Shown: positions 41,313 through 48,774, numbered from the stretch's first letter. The stretch: DNA of 49,918 nt from a virus (IMGVR_UViG_3300037153_000392:1-49918); one strand, 5' to 3'. Notes: generated by a model not told the origin, from the letters alone. Made by a program: numbers and translations.

Positions 41313-42114
41313 GCTCTTGGTCCTTTCTCAGTTGGGTTGAGACATAGTCGTGGTGGTCGAACGGGATTACCGGAACGAGCTTGGCGAGCCCGTCCAGGTC
41401 GGTGTCAACGCTCTCGATGTACTTGGCGACGATGTTGCCAATCATCGCCCCCTGCTCGCGCTGCTTGAGTTGGTAGGGCTTGTCCACACCGTAGGTCGGC
41501 AGCACGGTGAGCACATCGAAGAAGCTGTACTGCTGGGGCTCGTGCCGCAGCACGCCCACTGCCATCAGTTCGGTGTTGGCGATGCAGATCGAAGTATTAC
41601 GATGCTGCTCGCTCTCGCGCATGATCATGCCGGCAAAGCCGCAGTAGGCGACCATGCTGCCGGCTTCGAAGATATCCAGCTTGCTACGCTCGGCGATGCC
41701 GCCCAGGGCATGCCAGGAGAAGAACGCGAGCCGCGTGCGCTGGGCGCTGAGGCGACCTTTGCGCTGCAGCCGCATGACATAGGCGCGCACCATCACGCCG
41801 GCCTCGCGGCCTGGGACCAGCGGGTGCTTGTCCACCTCCCAGACCAGTAACTCCACGATGGCAGAGCGCGAGCGCTTGAAGTGCCCGTTGACGAAGCAGC
41901 AGCGCTCGCCCTGGGCAGCTCTCAGGCGCTTCACGCCGGCCATGAACTGGTCGGCAGCCTGTCTGGGGCCGCCCGTGATCGACTTCAGGAACTTCTCGAT
42001 GGCCTGGGTCCAGAGCGTGCAGCCGGGCATGAGCATCCCGGCCCCCGCCATCTGGCGCTCGGCCAGATCGCGGGTGAGCTGTGCGGTGAAGATGCGCCCG
42101 GCAGTGGTCTTCAT
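41290..42114 (-). CDS. Phage protein, 274 aa, unknown family
   Basis: ATG 42114 with AAGGAGAAGG upstream. A helical start (RIFTAQLTRDLAERQMAGAG) leads to a mixed alpha-beta body: AIEKFLKSITGGPRQAADQF, FAGMIMRESEQHRNTSICIA, EPQQYSFFDVLTVLPTYGVD. No nucleotide-binding or catalytic motif stands out. The Gln-rich end (QEHGQAQAQ) overlaps the next gene's start. It is conserved-looking and well biased, so real. Confidence 0.65.
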   Translation of the reverse strand: MKTTAGRIFTAQLTRDLAERQMAGAGMLMPGCTLWTQAIEKFLKSITGGPRQAADQFMAGVKRLRAAQGERCCFVNGHFKRSRSAIVELLVWEVDKHPLVPGREAGVMVRAYVMRLQRKGRLSAQRTRLAFFSWHALGGIAERSKLDIFEAGSMVAYCGFAGMIMRESEQHRNTSICIANTELMAVGVLRHEPQQYSFFDVLTVLPTYGVDKPYQLKQREQGAMIGNIVAKYIESVDTDLDGLAKLVPVIPFDHHDYVSTQLRKDQEHGQAQAQ

Positions 42115-42141
42115 GACGCCTTCTCCTTGTCTTGAGGGGTC

Positions 42142-42606
42142 TCATCGCAGCATCCCCATGAAGCGACCCGTGCGTACGTCGTAGTCGTCCATATGCAGGG
42201 GCGAGAGCGTCGGCTTCCCGTGCTCGGGGCGCAGGATGTAGAACTCACCTGAGATGCGGTTACCGTAACGGTCCTCGGCCTGGATCATCAGCGCCTCGCG
42301 CCGGTCGGGATGCACGCTCGGACGTGGACCATTCTTCGCCTCGTCCAGGGTACGCACCGTTGCCAGCCAGACCTCGCTGATGAAGGCGTAGCGCACGACC
42401 TTGTGGTCGGCGAACGCCAAGCGCAGCCCGCGCTGGACGATGTCCTTCTCCTCGTCGTTCGACCAGGGCGTGGCGATCAGCAGGTGCGCCCCCTCCTCGG
42501 GTTCGGCGTGCCACATCGGCAGCACCTCGCCGCTTTCGTTGAACATACGCATGGCGTTCTCGGCGGCGTTGGCGAAGAACTCCTGAAGCTCGGCAAGGTG
42601 AGTCAT
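42142..42606 (-). CDS. Hypothetical protein, 154 aa
   Basis: ATG 42606. Helical N-terminus (LAELQEFFANAAENAMRMFN), then beta strands (MWHAEPEEGAHLLIATPW, KVVRYAFISEVWLATVRT), a spacer, and GEFYILRPEHGKPTLSPLHM. Outline recalls small phage proteins that bind host factors; nothing is decisive. It sits between unknowns in the leftward early block. Confidence 0.62.
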   Translation of the reverse strand: MTHLAELQEFFANAAENAMRMFNESGEVLPMWHAEPEEGAHLLIATPWSNDEEKDIVQRGLRLAFADHKVVRYAFISEVWLATVRTLDEAKNGPRPSVHPDRREALMIQAEDRYGNRISGEFYILRPEHGKPTLSPLHMDDYDVRTGRFMGMLR

Positions 42607-42609
42607 GGT

Positions 42610-42810
42610 TCACTCCTCCTCGACCGTCGTGACCCGCTTGACGATGCGGAACTTGTTCTTCTGGGTCTCGCGGAGGCGCTGGCACGCCTCCTGCGCCTCT
42701 TCCTTCGGGTCCTTCCTGGGCTCGCCAAAGGCACGGACATCTGCCCACTGGCCGTCGCTCTCCAGGCGCTGAACCCAGTAGAGCGTGTAGTTGTCGTCGT
42801 TCCTGGACAT
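42610..42810 (-). CDS. Hypothetical protein, 66 aa
   Basis: ATG 42810, leader TGAAAGGA (complement of 42818-42825). Product MSRNDDNYTLYWVQRLESDG.. then RETQKNKFRIVKRVTTVEEE: a small beta-alpha-beta unit with an acidic end. Close to the downstream gene (stop 42610, start 42606). A hairpin capable of termination sits 30-70 bases upstream of the start. Function unknown. Confidence 0.6.
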   Translation of the reverse strand: MSRNDDNYTLYWVQRLESDGQWADVRAFGEPRKDPKEEAQEACQRLRETQKNKFRIVKRVTTVEEE

Positions 42811-42841
42811 GTCGTTCTCCTTTCATGTTCTCCGGTAATCA

Positions 42842-42878
42842 CGCCCGCCCCGAAGCTCCTCAGCGAACAGGGCGGGCG
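42842..42878 (-). terminator. Hairpin, nine perfect pairs, possible terminator
   Basis: CGCCCGCCC (42842-42850) pairs with GGGCGGGCG (42870-42878) around a 19-base loop. It lies in the gap between the leftward Cys-rich gene (ends 42906) and the next leftward gene. No T-run follows in the leftward direction, so it is better called a terminator-like or attenuator hairpin. The word GATTACCGGA lies directly beyond it. Confidence 0.5.
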
Positions 42879-42905
42879 CTTATCCGCTGGGATGCGGTCG
42901 GGGGA

Positions 42906-43277
42906 CTATTTCCCAGCAGAACAGATGCGGGCGATGCGCAATGGGATCACCACCGTGCGGTCGCACTCGTCGCAGCACCGGCCCTCCGCTGCCGGCTCGG
43001 CGTTGTTGCCGCCCCTCCAGGTGCCCTTGGCGGGGATCGGCTGGTCACAGATGACGCAGATGAGCGGCTCGGGCAGCGCGCGGAGCTTGCGGTCCACGTA
43101 GGAGTAGTTGACCGGATCGTCGCTCTCCACGACACGGGTCTCGCGCACCATCATCCAGCGCATCGAGAGGTCGTAGACGTTCTGCTCGGCCTCCTCCCTG
43201 GTGGCGAAGCGCAGCTGGTTGCCGGTCCACTGTCCAGAGTTGTCGGCGATCACTTCGGGGGCATAGCTCTTGGGCAT
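42906..43277 (-). CDS. Cys-cluster zinc-binding protein, 123 aa
   Basis: ATG 43277, leader TGAAAGGA (complement of 43285-43292). Residues about 75-105 read ICVICDQPIPAK..EGRCCDECDRT, two CxxC-type pairs separated by 20-odd residues, so a zinc ribbon or treble clef. The N-terminal part is mixed helix and strand (FATREEAEQNVYDLSMRWMM). Possibly a DNA- or polymerase-binding regulator, by analogy with other phage zinc ribbons. Confidence 0.7.
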   Translation of the reverse strand: MPKSYAPEVIADNSGQWTGNQLRFATREEAEQNVYDLSMRWMMVRETRVVESDDPVNYSYVDRKLRALPEPLICVICDQPIPAKGTWRGGNNAEPAAEGRCCDECDRTVVIPLRIARICSAGK

Positions 43278-43278
43278 G

Positions 43279-43554
43279 TCAGTCTCCTTTCATCAGGTTG
43301 GGGTTGGGGTCTTTAGCTTCAGTGTCGAACACCAGCGCGCACGCCTCTAGGAACCTCTGCCTCTGCTTCGGGCCCGCGCCATAGACCTGCACAGCGATCA
43401 TGGCGGTGACTCGCATGAACATCGCAGTGAGGCACGCAAACGTGTCGCGCTGCCGTCCGGCGATCTCGAACGCCTGGGTGACGTCTTTGAGCATGTTGTA
43501 GAGCTTGCCCTCGGCATAGCCCTGGAGGTCCTGCTGGAGTTGAGAGAGGGCCAT
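43279..43554 (-). CDS. Helical protein, 91 aa
   Basis: ATG 43554 overlaps the stop of the gene upstream (stop at 43554). All helix: ALSQLQQDLQGYAEGKLYNM, QRDTFACLTAMFMRVTAMIA (moderately hydrophobic), QRQRFLEACALVFDTEAK. It might be an oligomer or a membrane-surface protein, since the middle helix is hydrophobic but carries Arg. No known family. Confidence 0.6.
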   Translation of the reverse strand: MALSQLQQDLQGYAEGKLYNMLKDVTQAFEIAGRQRDTFACLTAMFMRVTAMIAVQVYGAGPKQRQRFLEACALVFDTEAKDPNPNLMKGD

Positions 43555-43763
43555 CAGTTGTCCCTCCTCGGCATGCCGTGACGGGCGAACAGTTCGTTGG
43601 CGATGGCCTGGGCGGGATGCTTCTCGTACACCTCGACCAAGACATCGACTGCGTGTCCGATTGCCTCTGCAGTGTTCTTGTTGCGCTCGCGTCTCCAGGC
43701 ACGATGCGCCCGCACCACCGCCTGGATGGCGTCGATCAGTTCCTCGACGGGGGTCTGTGCCAT
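43554..43763 (-). CDS. Helical protein, 69 aa
   Basis: ATG 43763. Product MAQTPVEELIDAIQAVVRAH.. and AIGHAVDVLVEVYEKHPAQA is nearly all helix with alternating charges. Its stop overlaps the start of the next gene. The two adjacent small helical proteins (91 and 69 aa) may form a complex. No family match. Confidence 0.6.
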   Translation of the reverse strand: MAQTPVEELIDAIQAVVRAHRAWRRERNKNTAEAIGHAVDVLVEVYEKHPAQAIANELFARHGMPRRDN

Positions 43764-43764
43764 C

Positions 43765-44349
43765 TCACTCCTCCGCCCTGATCTCGGTGTGCAAGGTCTC
43801 GACGCCGGGTTGCCGCTTGCCCATGAACAGTCTCTCCTCGTCGCCTGGGCGGCACATATGCGGCAGGCAGGCCGACACCGGCACCAGCAGGAAGCGGAAG
43901 TTGCCCAGACCCAGCTGATGGCGCCGGCACAGGCGATGGTTGCCGTCGATCATGGTCTGGTAGCCGTTGCCCCAGTCCACCATGATGCCGGGACGGTCCA
44001 GGTCGCGCCCGGGGCTGATCTTGGGCAGTCGCTCGGGCACCACGCCGTTGTTGGCGAGGACATGCCGGTAGAAGTCCTCGGGCGTGCGCTCCAGGCGGCA
44101 CATCTGCGCCGCGATGCGACCAGCAGCGAGCCCGTCCTTGATGCTGCGTACATCGAACACGACCGTACCCATGCTCGGCTCGGTGAACGTGAACACCTCG
44201 CGCTTCTCGTGGCCCTCCACGATGGTGCCGTCCTCCACCTCGCGTACCACCTCGATGGTGCGAGGTGCCTCGCGGTGGGCGAGGTCGCGCATGCCGGCGC
44301 GGTCCTCGTCGGTAAAGGTATCGAGGAAGACTTCCATGGCGTTGCTCAT
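43765..44349 (-). CDS. ParB-like fold protein, 194 aa
   Basis: ATG 44349 is preferred over longer frames by AGAGGA upstream. The key region is DWGNGYQTMIDGNHRLCRRH, the 'dGnHRl.r' box of ParB/sulfiredoxin-like proteins, followed by FLLVPVSACLPHMCRPGDEE. Before it: RDLAHREAPRTIEVVREVED and IKDGLAAGRIAAQMCRLERT. ParB-like phage proteins can bind CTP or DNA or act as nucleases. No helix-turn-helix is evident here. It adjoins a fused ORF upstream. Confidence 0.66.
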   Translation of the reverse strand: MSNAMEVFLDTFTDEDRAGMRDLAHREAPRTIEVVREVEDGTIVEGHEKREVFTFTEPSMGTVVFDVRSIKDGLAAGRIAAQMCRLERTPEDFYRHVLANNGVVPERLPKISPGRDLDRPGIMVDWGNGYQTMIDGNHRLCRRHQLGLGNFRFLLVPVSACLPHMCRPGDEERLFMGKRQPGVETLHTEIRAEE

Positions 44350-44350
44350 G

Positions 44351-44869
44351 TCAGCGAATCCTCTCAAGCTCGGTGCGCGCGGCAGCGATTCTGTCGCCCA
44401 GGCGCTGGGGAGGGTGCTCGCCATAGATGGCCGTTCGCTGCTCGACGTAATCGGTGAGCGCCTCGCGCAGCATCTCGTTGCGTACCTCATGGCGGTAACG
44501 GTTGCGCTCGTCACTCCAGGCCTTATCGTCCCTCTCGGCCTGGGTGATCAGCTGATAGCGCTCGATCTCGTTAGTGGTCGCGATGGTGTTGTGCTTGAGC
44601 GCCCACTGCACAGCCGTGTCGAACTCATCGCGGTTGATACCGTGCGTGGTCCTGAACCCATTGACCTTGGGGTGCGTCAGGCTGATCCAGGTCTTCTCAT
44701 CAACGCGGCCCTTGAGGTCGAAGCCGGCGCGACTCCACTGCTGCCTGTTCTCGAACGTCGCGCGCCACTCGCCATCGATCAGCACCTTGTAGTGGTAGAG
44801 CGTGCGCGGCTTCTTGCTGCGCCAGCTGGTGGCGGTAAACGGGGCGGCCTCGTAGGTGATGGTGGGCAT
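44351..44869 (-). CDS. Hypothetical protein, 172 aa, from internal start
   Basis: ATG 44869 (MPTITYEAAPFTATSW) has the exact leader used elsewhere, TGAAAGGA (complement of 44879-44886) with CAACC before it. That is the case for a start here even though the upstream frame is open through it. Body: RTLYHYKVLIDGEWRATFEN, GRVDEKTWISLTHPKVNGF, a helical half (EVRNEMLREALTDYVEQ) and a basic end. No known family. See the entry for the longer product. Confidence 0.62.
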   Translation of the reverse strand: MPTITYEAAPFTATSWRSKKPRTLYHYKVLIDGEWRATFENRQQWSRAGFDLKGRVDEKTWISLTHPKVNGFRTTHGINRDEFDTAVQWALKHNTIATTNEIERYQLITQAERDDKAWSDERNRYRHEVRNEMLREALTDYVEQRTAIYGEHPPQRLGDRIAAARTELERIR

Positions 44870-45073
44870 GGTCGTTGGTCCTTTCATGGGGTTGATGGGT
44901 TCTCGGCGGATAATCTGTGCGCGCTGGCATTCCCAGCCACGCTCCTCGGCGACTGCGCCGGCCACTGCTAGGGCAGCTGCGTCATCGGTGGCGTTCACGG
45001 TGAGGCTCTGGGCGTCGAAGACATCCAGCGAGCCCTCGGGCCGTACGTGCACCAGGAGGAGATAGCGGGTCAT
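44351..45073 (-). CDS. Fused read-through ORF, 240 aa
   Basis: From ATG 45073 (MTRYLLLVHVRPEGSLDVFD) the frame continues without a stop through RREPINPMKGPTT and into the 172-aa protein at ATG 44869. The linker is the translated leader motif of the downstream gene. The first 65 residues are a beta-alpha unit (TVNATDDAAALAVAGAVAEE) of a type common in phages. Either the upstream gene lost its stop or a two-start design makes both a fusion and a short product. Confidence 0.5.
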   Translation of the reverse strand: MTRYLLLVHVRPEGSLDVFDAQSLTVNATDDAAALAVAGAVAEERGWECQRAQIIRREPINPMKGPTTMPTITYEAAPFTATSWRSKKPRTLYHYKVLIDGEWRATFENRQQWSRAGFDLKGRVDEKTWISLTHPKVNGFRTTHGINRDEFDTAVQWALKHNTIATTNEIERYQLITQAERDDKAWSDERNRYRHEVRNEMLREALTDYVEQRTAIYGEHPPQRLGDRIAAARTELERIR

Positions 45074-45074
45074 G

Positions 45075-45395
45075 TCACTCTCCCTCCAACTGCAGCGCAG
45101 CGAAGCGGGCGCTCGCCAGCATGGCGATGATGTCGGTGTCGAGCCCTGGCCGCGCCTCCAGGCGGCTGAGCCGGCCCAGGATGTCGTGCAGGTGCTTGCA
45201 GGTGCGGTGGTGGCGCCAGCCTGGGCACGAGCACCCCCACGAGCCATCGCTGCGCCGCTGCGCCACGTTATAGAGCGCATCGGAGGTGTGCGAGCGCACG
45301 ACGAATCGGTTCGTCCACTGGGCGTTGTCGGGCATGAGGGCAGAGCCAATCTGCTCAGCGATCTCGGCGACCTGGGCGCGCTGGTTAGTGGCCAT
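45075..45395 (-). CDS. SWIM zinc-finger protein, 106 aa
   Basis: ATG 45395 (MATNQRAQ) with AAGGA upstream; an in-frame ATG at 45419 is possible. Middle: RFVVRSHTSDALYNVAQRRS, then WGCSCPGWRHHRTCKHLHDI, the C-x-C-x(n)-C-x-H core of SWIM domains, which bind DNA or proteins. The C-terminal helix (LDTDIIAMLASARFAALQLE) follows. SWIM proteins in phages are often tied to recombination. Overlaps its neighbours in a packed block. Confidence 0.72.
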   Translation of the reverse strand: MATNQRAQVAEIAEQIGSALMPDNAQWTNRFVVRSHTSDALYNVAQRRSDGSWGCSCPGWRHHRTCKHLHDILGRLSRLEARPGLDTDIIAMLASARFAALQLEGE

Positions 45396-45720
45396 GGTGC
45401 CAAGTCCTTCCACCGTCATGGCTGTGAACTGCAGTGCGCTGATCTACGGTGCGACCGGCGAGTGCCTGGGCTTGACGCACAAGCTCGATGAACATCGGGC
45501 TCCCGGTCTTCGCTATCGTTCTGAAGGCACAAGCATCACTCACACCGTCCTTGCTGGCGGCGTCCCAGCCGGCGAAGGCTGGGGCACCGGTTGCCGGGTC
45601 GATCACCAGGGTGATGCGCTTGGCGGCGAGTCCCTGGGCGAGGCGGACGACAGCAGCGCGGACCTCGGCCGCACGCTGCTGGATCGTCTGCCTGGGCTTC
45701 AACATCGTCTCGCAAGACAC
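45385..45720 (-). CDS. Hypothetical protein, 111 aa
   Basis: GTG 45720 (MSCETMLKPRQTIQQRAAEV) with GGGAG about seven bases upstream. A helix-rich part (AAVVRLAQGLAAKRITLVID) is followed by a small alpha-beta unit (FAGWDAASKDGVSDACAFRT, SPMFIELVRQAQALAGRTVD) and a basic tail that overlaps the SWIM gene start. Unknown; possibly a nucleic-acid binder. Confidence 0.58.
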   Translation of the reverse strand: MSCETMLKPRQTIQQRAAEVRAAVVRLAQGLAAKRITLVIDPATGAPAFAGWDAASKDGVSDACAFRTIAKTGSPMFIELVRQAQALAGRTVDQRTAVHSHDGGRTWHHGH

Positions 45721-45722
45721 GG

Positions 45723-46535
45723 TCAGTCTCCCTTCTTGGCGCTAAGGTCCGAGAGGGCGGCGTTCACCTCGGGCTGATCGCGCCAGTAGGTGACCGGCTC
45801 GTCGTCCAGGTCCACGGGGCGGCCCTCGGCCTCAGTGGCGGCCTCGACCGGCGCGGCGTCGTCCAGGTCTAGGAAGGAAACGCGAGCCTCCTCCAGGCGC
45901 TCGATGGCGACGGCGTCCACCTCGATGGCGGCGCCCTCGCCGGCCTTGACGATGTCCCTGGCGACTTGTCTGGCGACCGTGATGGCCTTGGCGACCTTCT
46001 CGTTGGCGCCGGGCTCCAGCATCTTGCCCAGGGTGCGCGCCTCGTTGGCGGCCTTGCGGATAGCCTGGGGGTCCAGGTTCTTGACGCCATCGGACATAGC
46101 CGAGACGAGGTCGCGGACCTGTTCGTTGATGGCGCGGACGGCCTCGACATCGTCGCTGGAGACGCGGCCGATGAGGACGGTCACGCCCACGTAGGTCCAG
46201 GTCGCGGTCTCGTTGAACGCCTCGGCCAGGGCGCGAGCCTCGCGCACAGCCTGCCGAAGCTTGTCCTCGCGCTCGACCGGGCACATCAGGCCGAAGTCGC
46301 CGGCCTTGACGCAGGCCGACTGAATCTTGGAGCGGGCAGCGCTGCGGACCTTGCTGGCGCGCTTCTGCTCGCCGGGGTCCTTGGTTGTGCGCTCGGTCTC
46401 CCAGCGGGCGCGGCCCTCGCCCTCGATGGTGATGTGGTCCTGTTCAAGCTCAAGCGTCTTGTACTTGACGTTGCCCTTGATGGTGGTGCGGGCGCGGACC
46501 AGGAGGCCTGGGCGGAGGGTTGCGATGTCTGACAT
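45723..46535 (-). CDS. Accessory partner of the AAA+ ATPase, 270 aa
   Basis: ATG 46535 has the leader TGAAAGGA (46543-46550 complement) and its own promoter (46578-46606). A beta N-terminus (RPGLLVRARTTIKGNVKYKT) is followed by long helices: KVRSAARSKIQSACVKAGDF, REARALAEAFNETATW, AIRKAANEARTLGKM and an acidic end. The protein looks like a scaffold of helices. It is adjacent to the AAA+ gene, and a functional pair (for example substrate adaptor) is inferred. No family name is certain. Confidence 0.66.
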   Translation of the reverse strand: MSDIATLRPGLLVRARTTIKGNVKYKTLELEQDHITIEGEGRARWETERTTKDPGEQKRASKVRSAARSKIQSACVKAGDFGLMCPVEREDKLRQAVREARALAEAFNETATWTYVGVTVLIGRVSSDDVEAVRAINEQVRDLVSAMSDGVKNLDPQAIRKAANEARTLGKMLEPGANEKVAKAITVARQVARDIVKAGEGAAIEVDAVAIERLEEARVSFLDLDDAAPVEAATEAEGRPVDLDDEPVTYWRDQPEVNAALSDLSAKKGD

Positions 46536-46567
46536 TGTCGTGTCCTTTCAGGTGGCGGTTGGGGTGC

Positions 46568-46599
46568 CGCCCTGGCATACATAGGCGCATGCCAGGGCG
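46568..46599 (-). promoter_or_regulatory. Perfect 11-bp dyad over a promoter
   Basis: CGCCCTGGCAT (46568-46578) and ATGCCAGGGCG (46589-46599) form a perfect inverted repeat with a ten-base centre. It overlaps the -10 and spacer of the promoter at 46578-46606, which suits a repressor operator. As RNA it would be an 11-pair hairpin. Confidence 0.65.
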
Positions 46600-46606
46600 A
46601 TGTCAA
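46578..46606 (-). promoter_or_regulatory. Sigma-70-type promoter, leftward, for the 46535 gene
   Basis: TTGACA (complement of 46601-46606), exactly 17 bases, then TATGTA (complement of 46578-46583). The -35 is perfect and the -10 is fair (three of six). It lies in the only gap (46536-46612) between two leftward genes and is embedded in the dyad 46568-46599. Confidence 0.68.
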
Positions 46607-46612
46607 TACATG

Positions 46613-48238
46613 TCATGCCAAGTCTAGCGCACGCTCGGTGGAGAACGCCGGACGCTCGGCATCGGGGGTGGTGGCGAGGCGGGCGCGCTTGCTCCAGGTC
46701 CGCAGCCGCTTCACCTGATCGGCCATGCTATCCACCAGCGGCACAACCTTGCTGGCGGCGTTGAGGATGTCGGTGGCTGCGAGCGCACGCTGACCATCGG
46801 TGAAGCTCGCGAACAACGCCTCCTGCACAAGGTTGGCGACCTCTGCCGCTGTGAAGGTGTCGGTGGCTTTGACGATGGCCGCCGTCTCCTCGTCATTGAA
46901 CGGCAGGCGCTTGAACTTGGCCAAGGTGACGTTGAGCACCTCGGCACGCTCGCGCGCGGTCGGAACGTCCAGGAACCACATCTCGTCCCAGCGCCCCTTG
47001 CGGAGAAGCTCGACGGGGAGCCGGTCGGGATCATTGGCCGTCGCCAGGATGAAAGCCTCGGACTTGCGGTCGTTCATCCAGGAGAGCAACACCGCGAGCT
47101 TGTCTGCGGCCACGCCGCCGTCGCCGGCAGGACCCGCGCCACCGGAGAGGGTCTTGTCCACCTCATCGAGCCAGAGCACGCAGGGCCCCAGGGCATCGAC
47201 GGTGTCGAGCATGGCGCGGATATTCTGCTCGCTCTCGCCCAGGAACTTGCTGCCGGTGGCGCCCAGGTCGCCCTGGACGAGCGGGCACAGCCATGACGTG
47301 GCGAGGGCTTGCGCAGTGAAGGTCTTGCCGCTGCCGGGGATGCCCACGAGCAAGCAGCCCTTGGGGCGTTGGATGCCGTAGGCGCGCGCCTCGGGCGTCC
47401 AGGCGAGCTTGCGCTGGATAAGCCAGGGCTTGAGGGCATCGAGCCCACCAACGGCGTCCAGGCCGCCAGGGAGCGGCTCAACCCAACGCAGCATGCCGTT
47501 GGAGGCGATGATGCGCTTCTTCTCGTCAGAGATCACCGCTGGCTCGATGGCGCGGCTTTGAACGATGCTCTTGGCGAAGCAGCCCTCGGCCTGGGGGCCG
47601 GTGAGGCCGACAGCGGCATCGATGATGAGGTCGCGCTTGCCGTTGAGCGGCTGGACCTTGCCGGGGTTCTGCCGGATGGCAGTGGCAATGGCCACATCGG
47701 CCATGCGGCCAAGCTCTTCGCGGTCGGGCAGTGGCCAATCGACCGTGACGGCGTCGTTGGCGACATCGCTCGGGACCTTGGCCCCAGGTGCAAGCACGAT
47801 GACGCTGGTGCCGGTGGCAGGCAGGGTGCGGGAGAGGTTGCGCAGCCAGCGGGTGACGGTGATGCCTGGGCCGCCATCGCACCACTTGTGCAGGTCGCGG
47901 AGAATCCAGACCACCTTGCCGGCCTCGGGGGCGCGCTCACTGATCTTCTTCAGGAGGTTCACCGCATCGATGGGTGCGGAGCTTCCGGCGGGCACTTGCT
48001 GAAGAGCAGCAGCGATAGGATCGGAGGTGTCGGCACCCATGCCGGGGACCGGCTTGCCGGTGGCATCGGTGGCGCCTGCGGCGCAGTCCCAGAAGAACGG
48101 CATATAGCCTGCGCTCTTGCAGGCGTCGATCAGGCAAAGCTCGATGCGGCGCTCTTCGCGGGAGTTGACCCAGAGCACGCCGTTACGTGCCTTGACGAGC
48201 GTAGCGATGTCATCGGATTGGACTTTGGACTTGGACAT
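46613..48238 (-). CDS. Ycf46-like AAA+ ATPase, 541 aa
   Basis: ATG 48238, leader TGAAAGG (complement of 48248-48254). N-terminal half (about 1-230) is a degenerate P-loop-like domain (NGVLWVNSREERRIELCLID.., APEAGKVVWILRDLHKWCDG). The C-terminal AAA+ module is complete: Walker A GIPGSGKTFTAQALA (about 295-310), Walker B CVLWLDEVDKTLSG, sensor 1 FILATANDPDRLP, arginine finger region LLRKGRWDEMWF, and a helical lid. This two-part design is that of the Ycf46 family. In a phage it may act as a remodelling chaperone on host or viral complexes. Confidence 0.85.
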   Translation of the reverse strand: MSKSKVQSDDIATLVKARNGVLWVNSREERRIELCLIDACKSAGYMPFFWDCAAGATDATGKPVPGMGADTSDPIAAALQQVPAGSSAPIDAVNLLKKISERAPEAGKVVWILRDLHKWCDGGPGITVTRWLRNLSRTLPATGTSVIVLAPGAKVPSDVANDAVTVDWPLPDREELGRMADVAIATAIRQNPGKVQPLNGKRDLIIDAAVGLTGPQAEGCFAKSIVQSRAIEPAVISDEKKRIIASNGMLRWVEPLPGGLDAVGGLDALKPWLIQRKLAWTPEARAYGIQRPKGCLLVGIPGSGKTFTAQALATSWLCPLVQGDLGATGSKFLGESEQNIRAMLDTVDALGPCVLWLDEVDKTLSGGAGPAGDGGVAADKLAVLLSWMNDRKSEAFILATANDPDRLPVELLRKGRWDEMWFLDVPTARERAEVLNVTLAKFKRLPFNDEETAAIVKATDTFTAAEVANLVQEALFASFTDGQRALAATDILNAASKVVPLVDSMADQVKRLRTWSKRARLATTPDAERPAFSTERALDLA

Positions 48239-48266
48239 GTTCAGATACCTTTCATGCGTTGGGATA

Positions 48267-48310
48267 GGTTACTGTAACCGGTATATGCCACCGTGACATC
48301 CTGGCGTCAA
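48267..48310 (-). promoter_or_regulatory. Promoter with GGTTACTGTAACC operator, leftward, for the AAA+ gene
   Basis: TTGACG (complement of 48305-48310), 19 bases, then TATACC (complement of 48280-48285). The spacer is long for a standard promoter. Just downstream, at the expected start of transcription, GGTTACTGTAACC (48267-48279) is a palindrome around one central base. Similar GTTACnGTAAC sites lie elsewhere in the window, one near the promoter at 49536. Confidence 0.6.
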
Positions 48311-48510
48311 GCCCCACATCCTTCGCAAACGAGGGAGACATGGCGCACGCTGGCGCCAGGGAACTTGGCCTGGAGGTCGGCCCGCACGAGGTGAGCCGGC
48401 GCATCGGCGGTGTAGGGCAGCGGATAGGTGCCCTCGGGGAAGCCTGGGCCGGTGAACGTGGCAGTCCAGCAGTGGCCTGGGCGGTTGGGGCGGATGACGA
48501 TGGTGGACAT
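48307..48510 (-). CDS. Small beta-rich protein, 67 aa
   Basis: ATG 48510 after the leader TGAAAGG (complement of 48519-48525). Product MSTIVIRPNRPGHCWTATFT.. ends SVRHVSLVCEGCGA, a single CxxC end that may bind a metal as a dimer. The body is beta and Pro-rich. Ends where the AAA+ promoter begins. Function unknown. Confidence 0.62.
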   Translation of the reverse strand: MSTIVIRPNRPGHCWTATFTGPGFPEGTYPLPYTADAPAHLVRADLQAKFPGASVRHVSLVCEGCGA

Positions 48511-48576
48511 GGGAAACACCTTTCATTGGGCTAGAGCGGGCCAGGGACGGCGGGATTGCCGCCCTTGGTAGGGAAG

Positions 48577-48774
48577 TTAGTTCACCAGCACCTGCCAGCC
48601 CTCATCGATCAGCTGATGGACAAGGGCGCGGGCGGCGCGGTGATCGGTGTTGAAGTTTGCAGCAAGACCTTGCCAGCCCTCCACCGGGAAGTTCTCCTCG
48701 GCGAAGGCGATGGCGTCGGCTGACACCGCCTGGATGTTCCAGACGGTGCCGAAGTCGGTGATACGGAAGTCCAT
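48577..48774 (-). CDS. Small alpha-beta phage protein, 65 aa
   Basis: ATG 48774 overlaps the upstream gene's stop. Product MDFRITDFGTVWNIQAVSAD.. with AIAFAEENFPVEGWQG is the typical short phage/host 'f.i..fGs.w.v.p.s..A..w........' fold, here with a long C-terminal helix (RAARALVHQLIDEGW). Function unknown but the family is widespread in phages. Coupled to the gene upstream. Confidence 0.68.
   Translation of the reverse strand: MDFRITDFGTVWNIQAVSADAIAFAEENFPVEGWQGLAANFNTDHRAARALVHQLIDEGWQVLVN

Noticed and set aside
47309-48277. A 322-aa upper-strand frame
   Set aside because: Antisense to the AAA+ ATPase, whose Walker motifs are intact.
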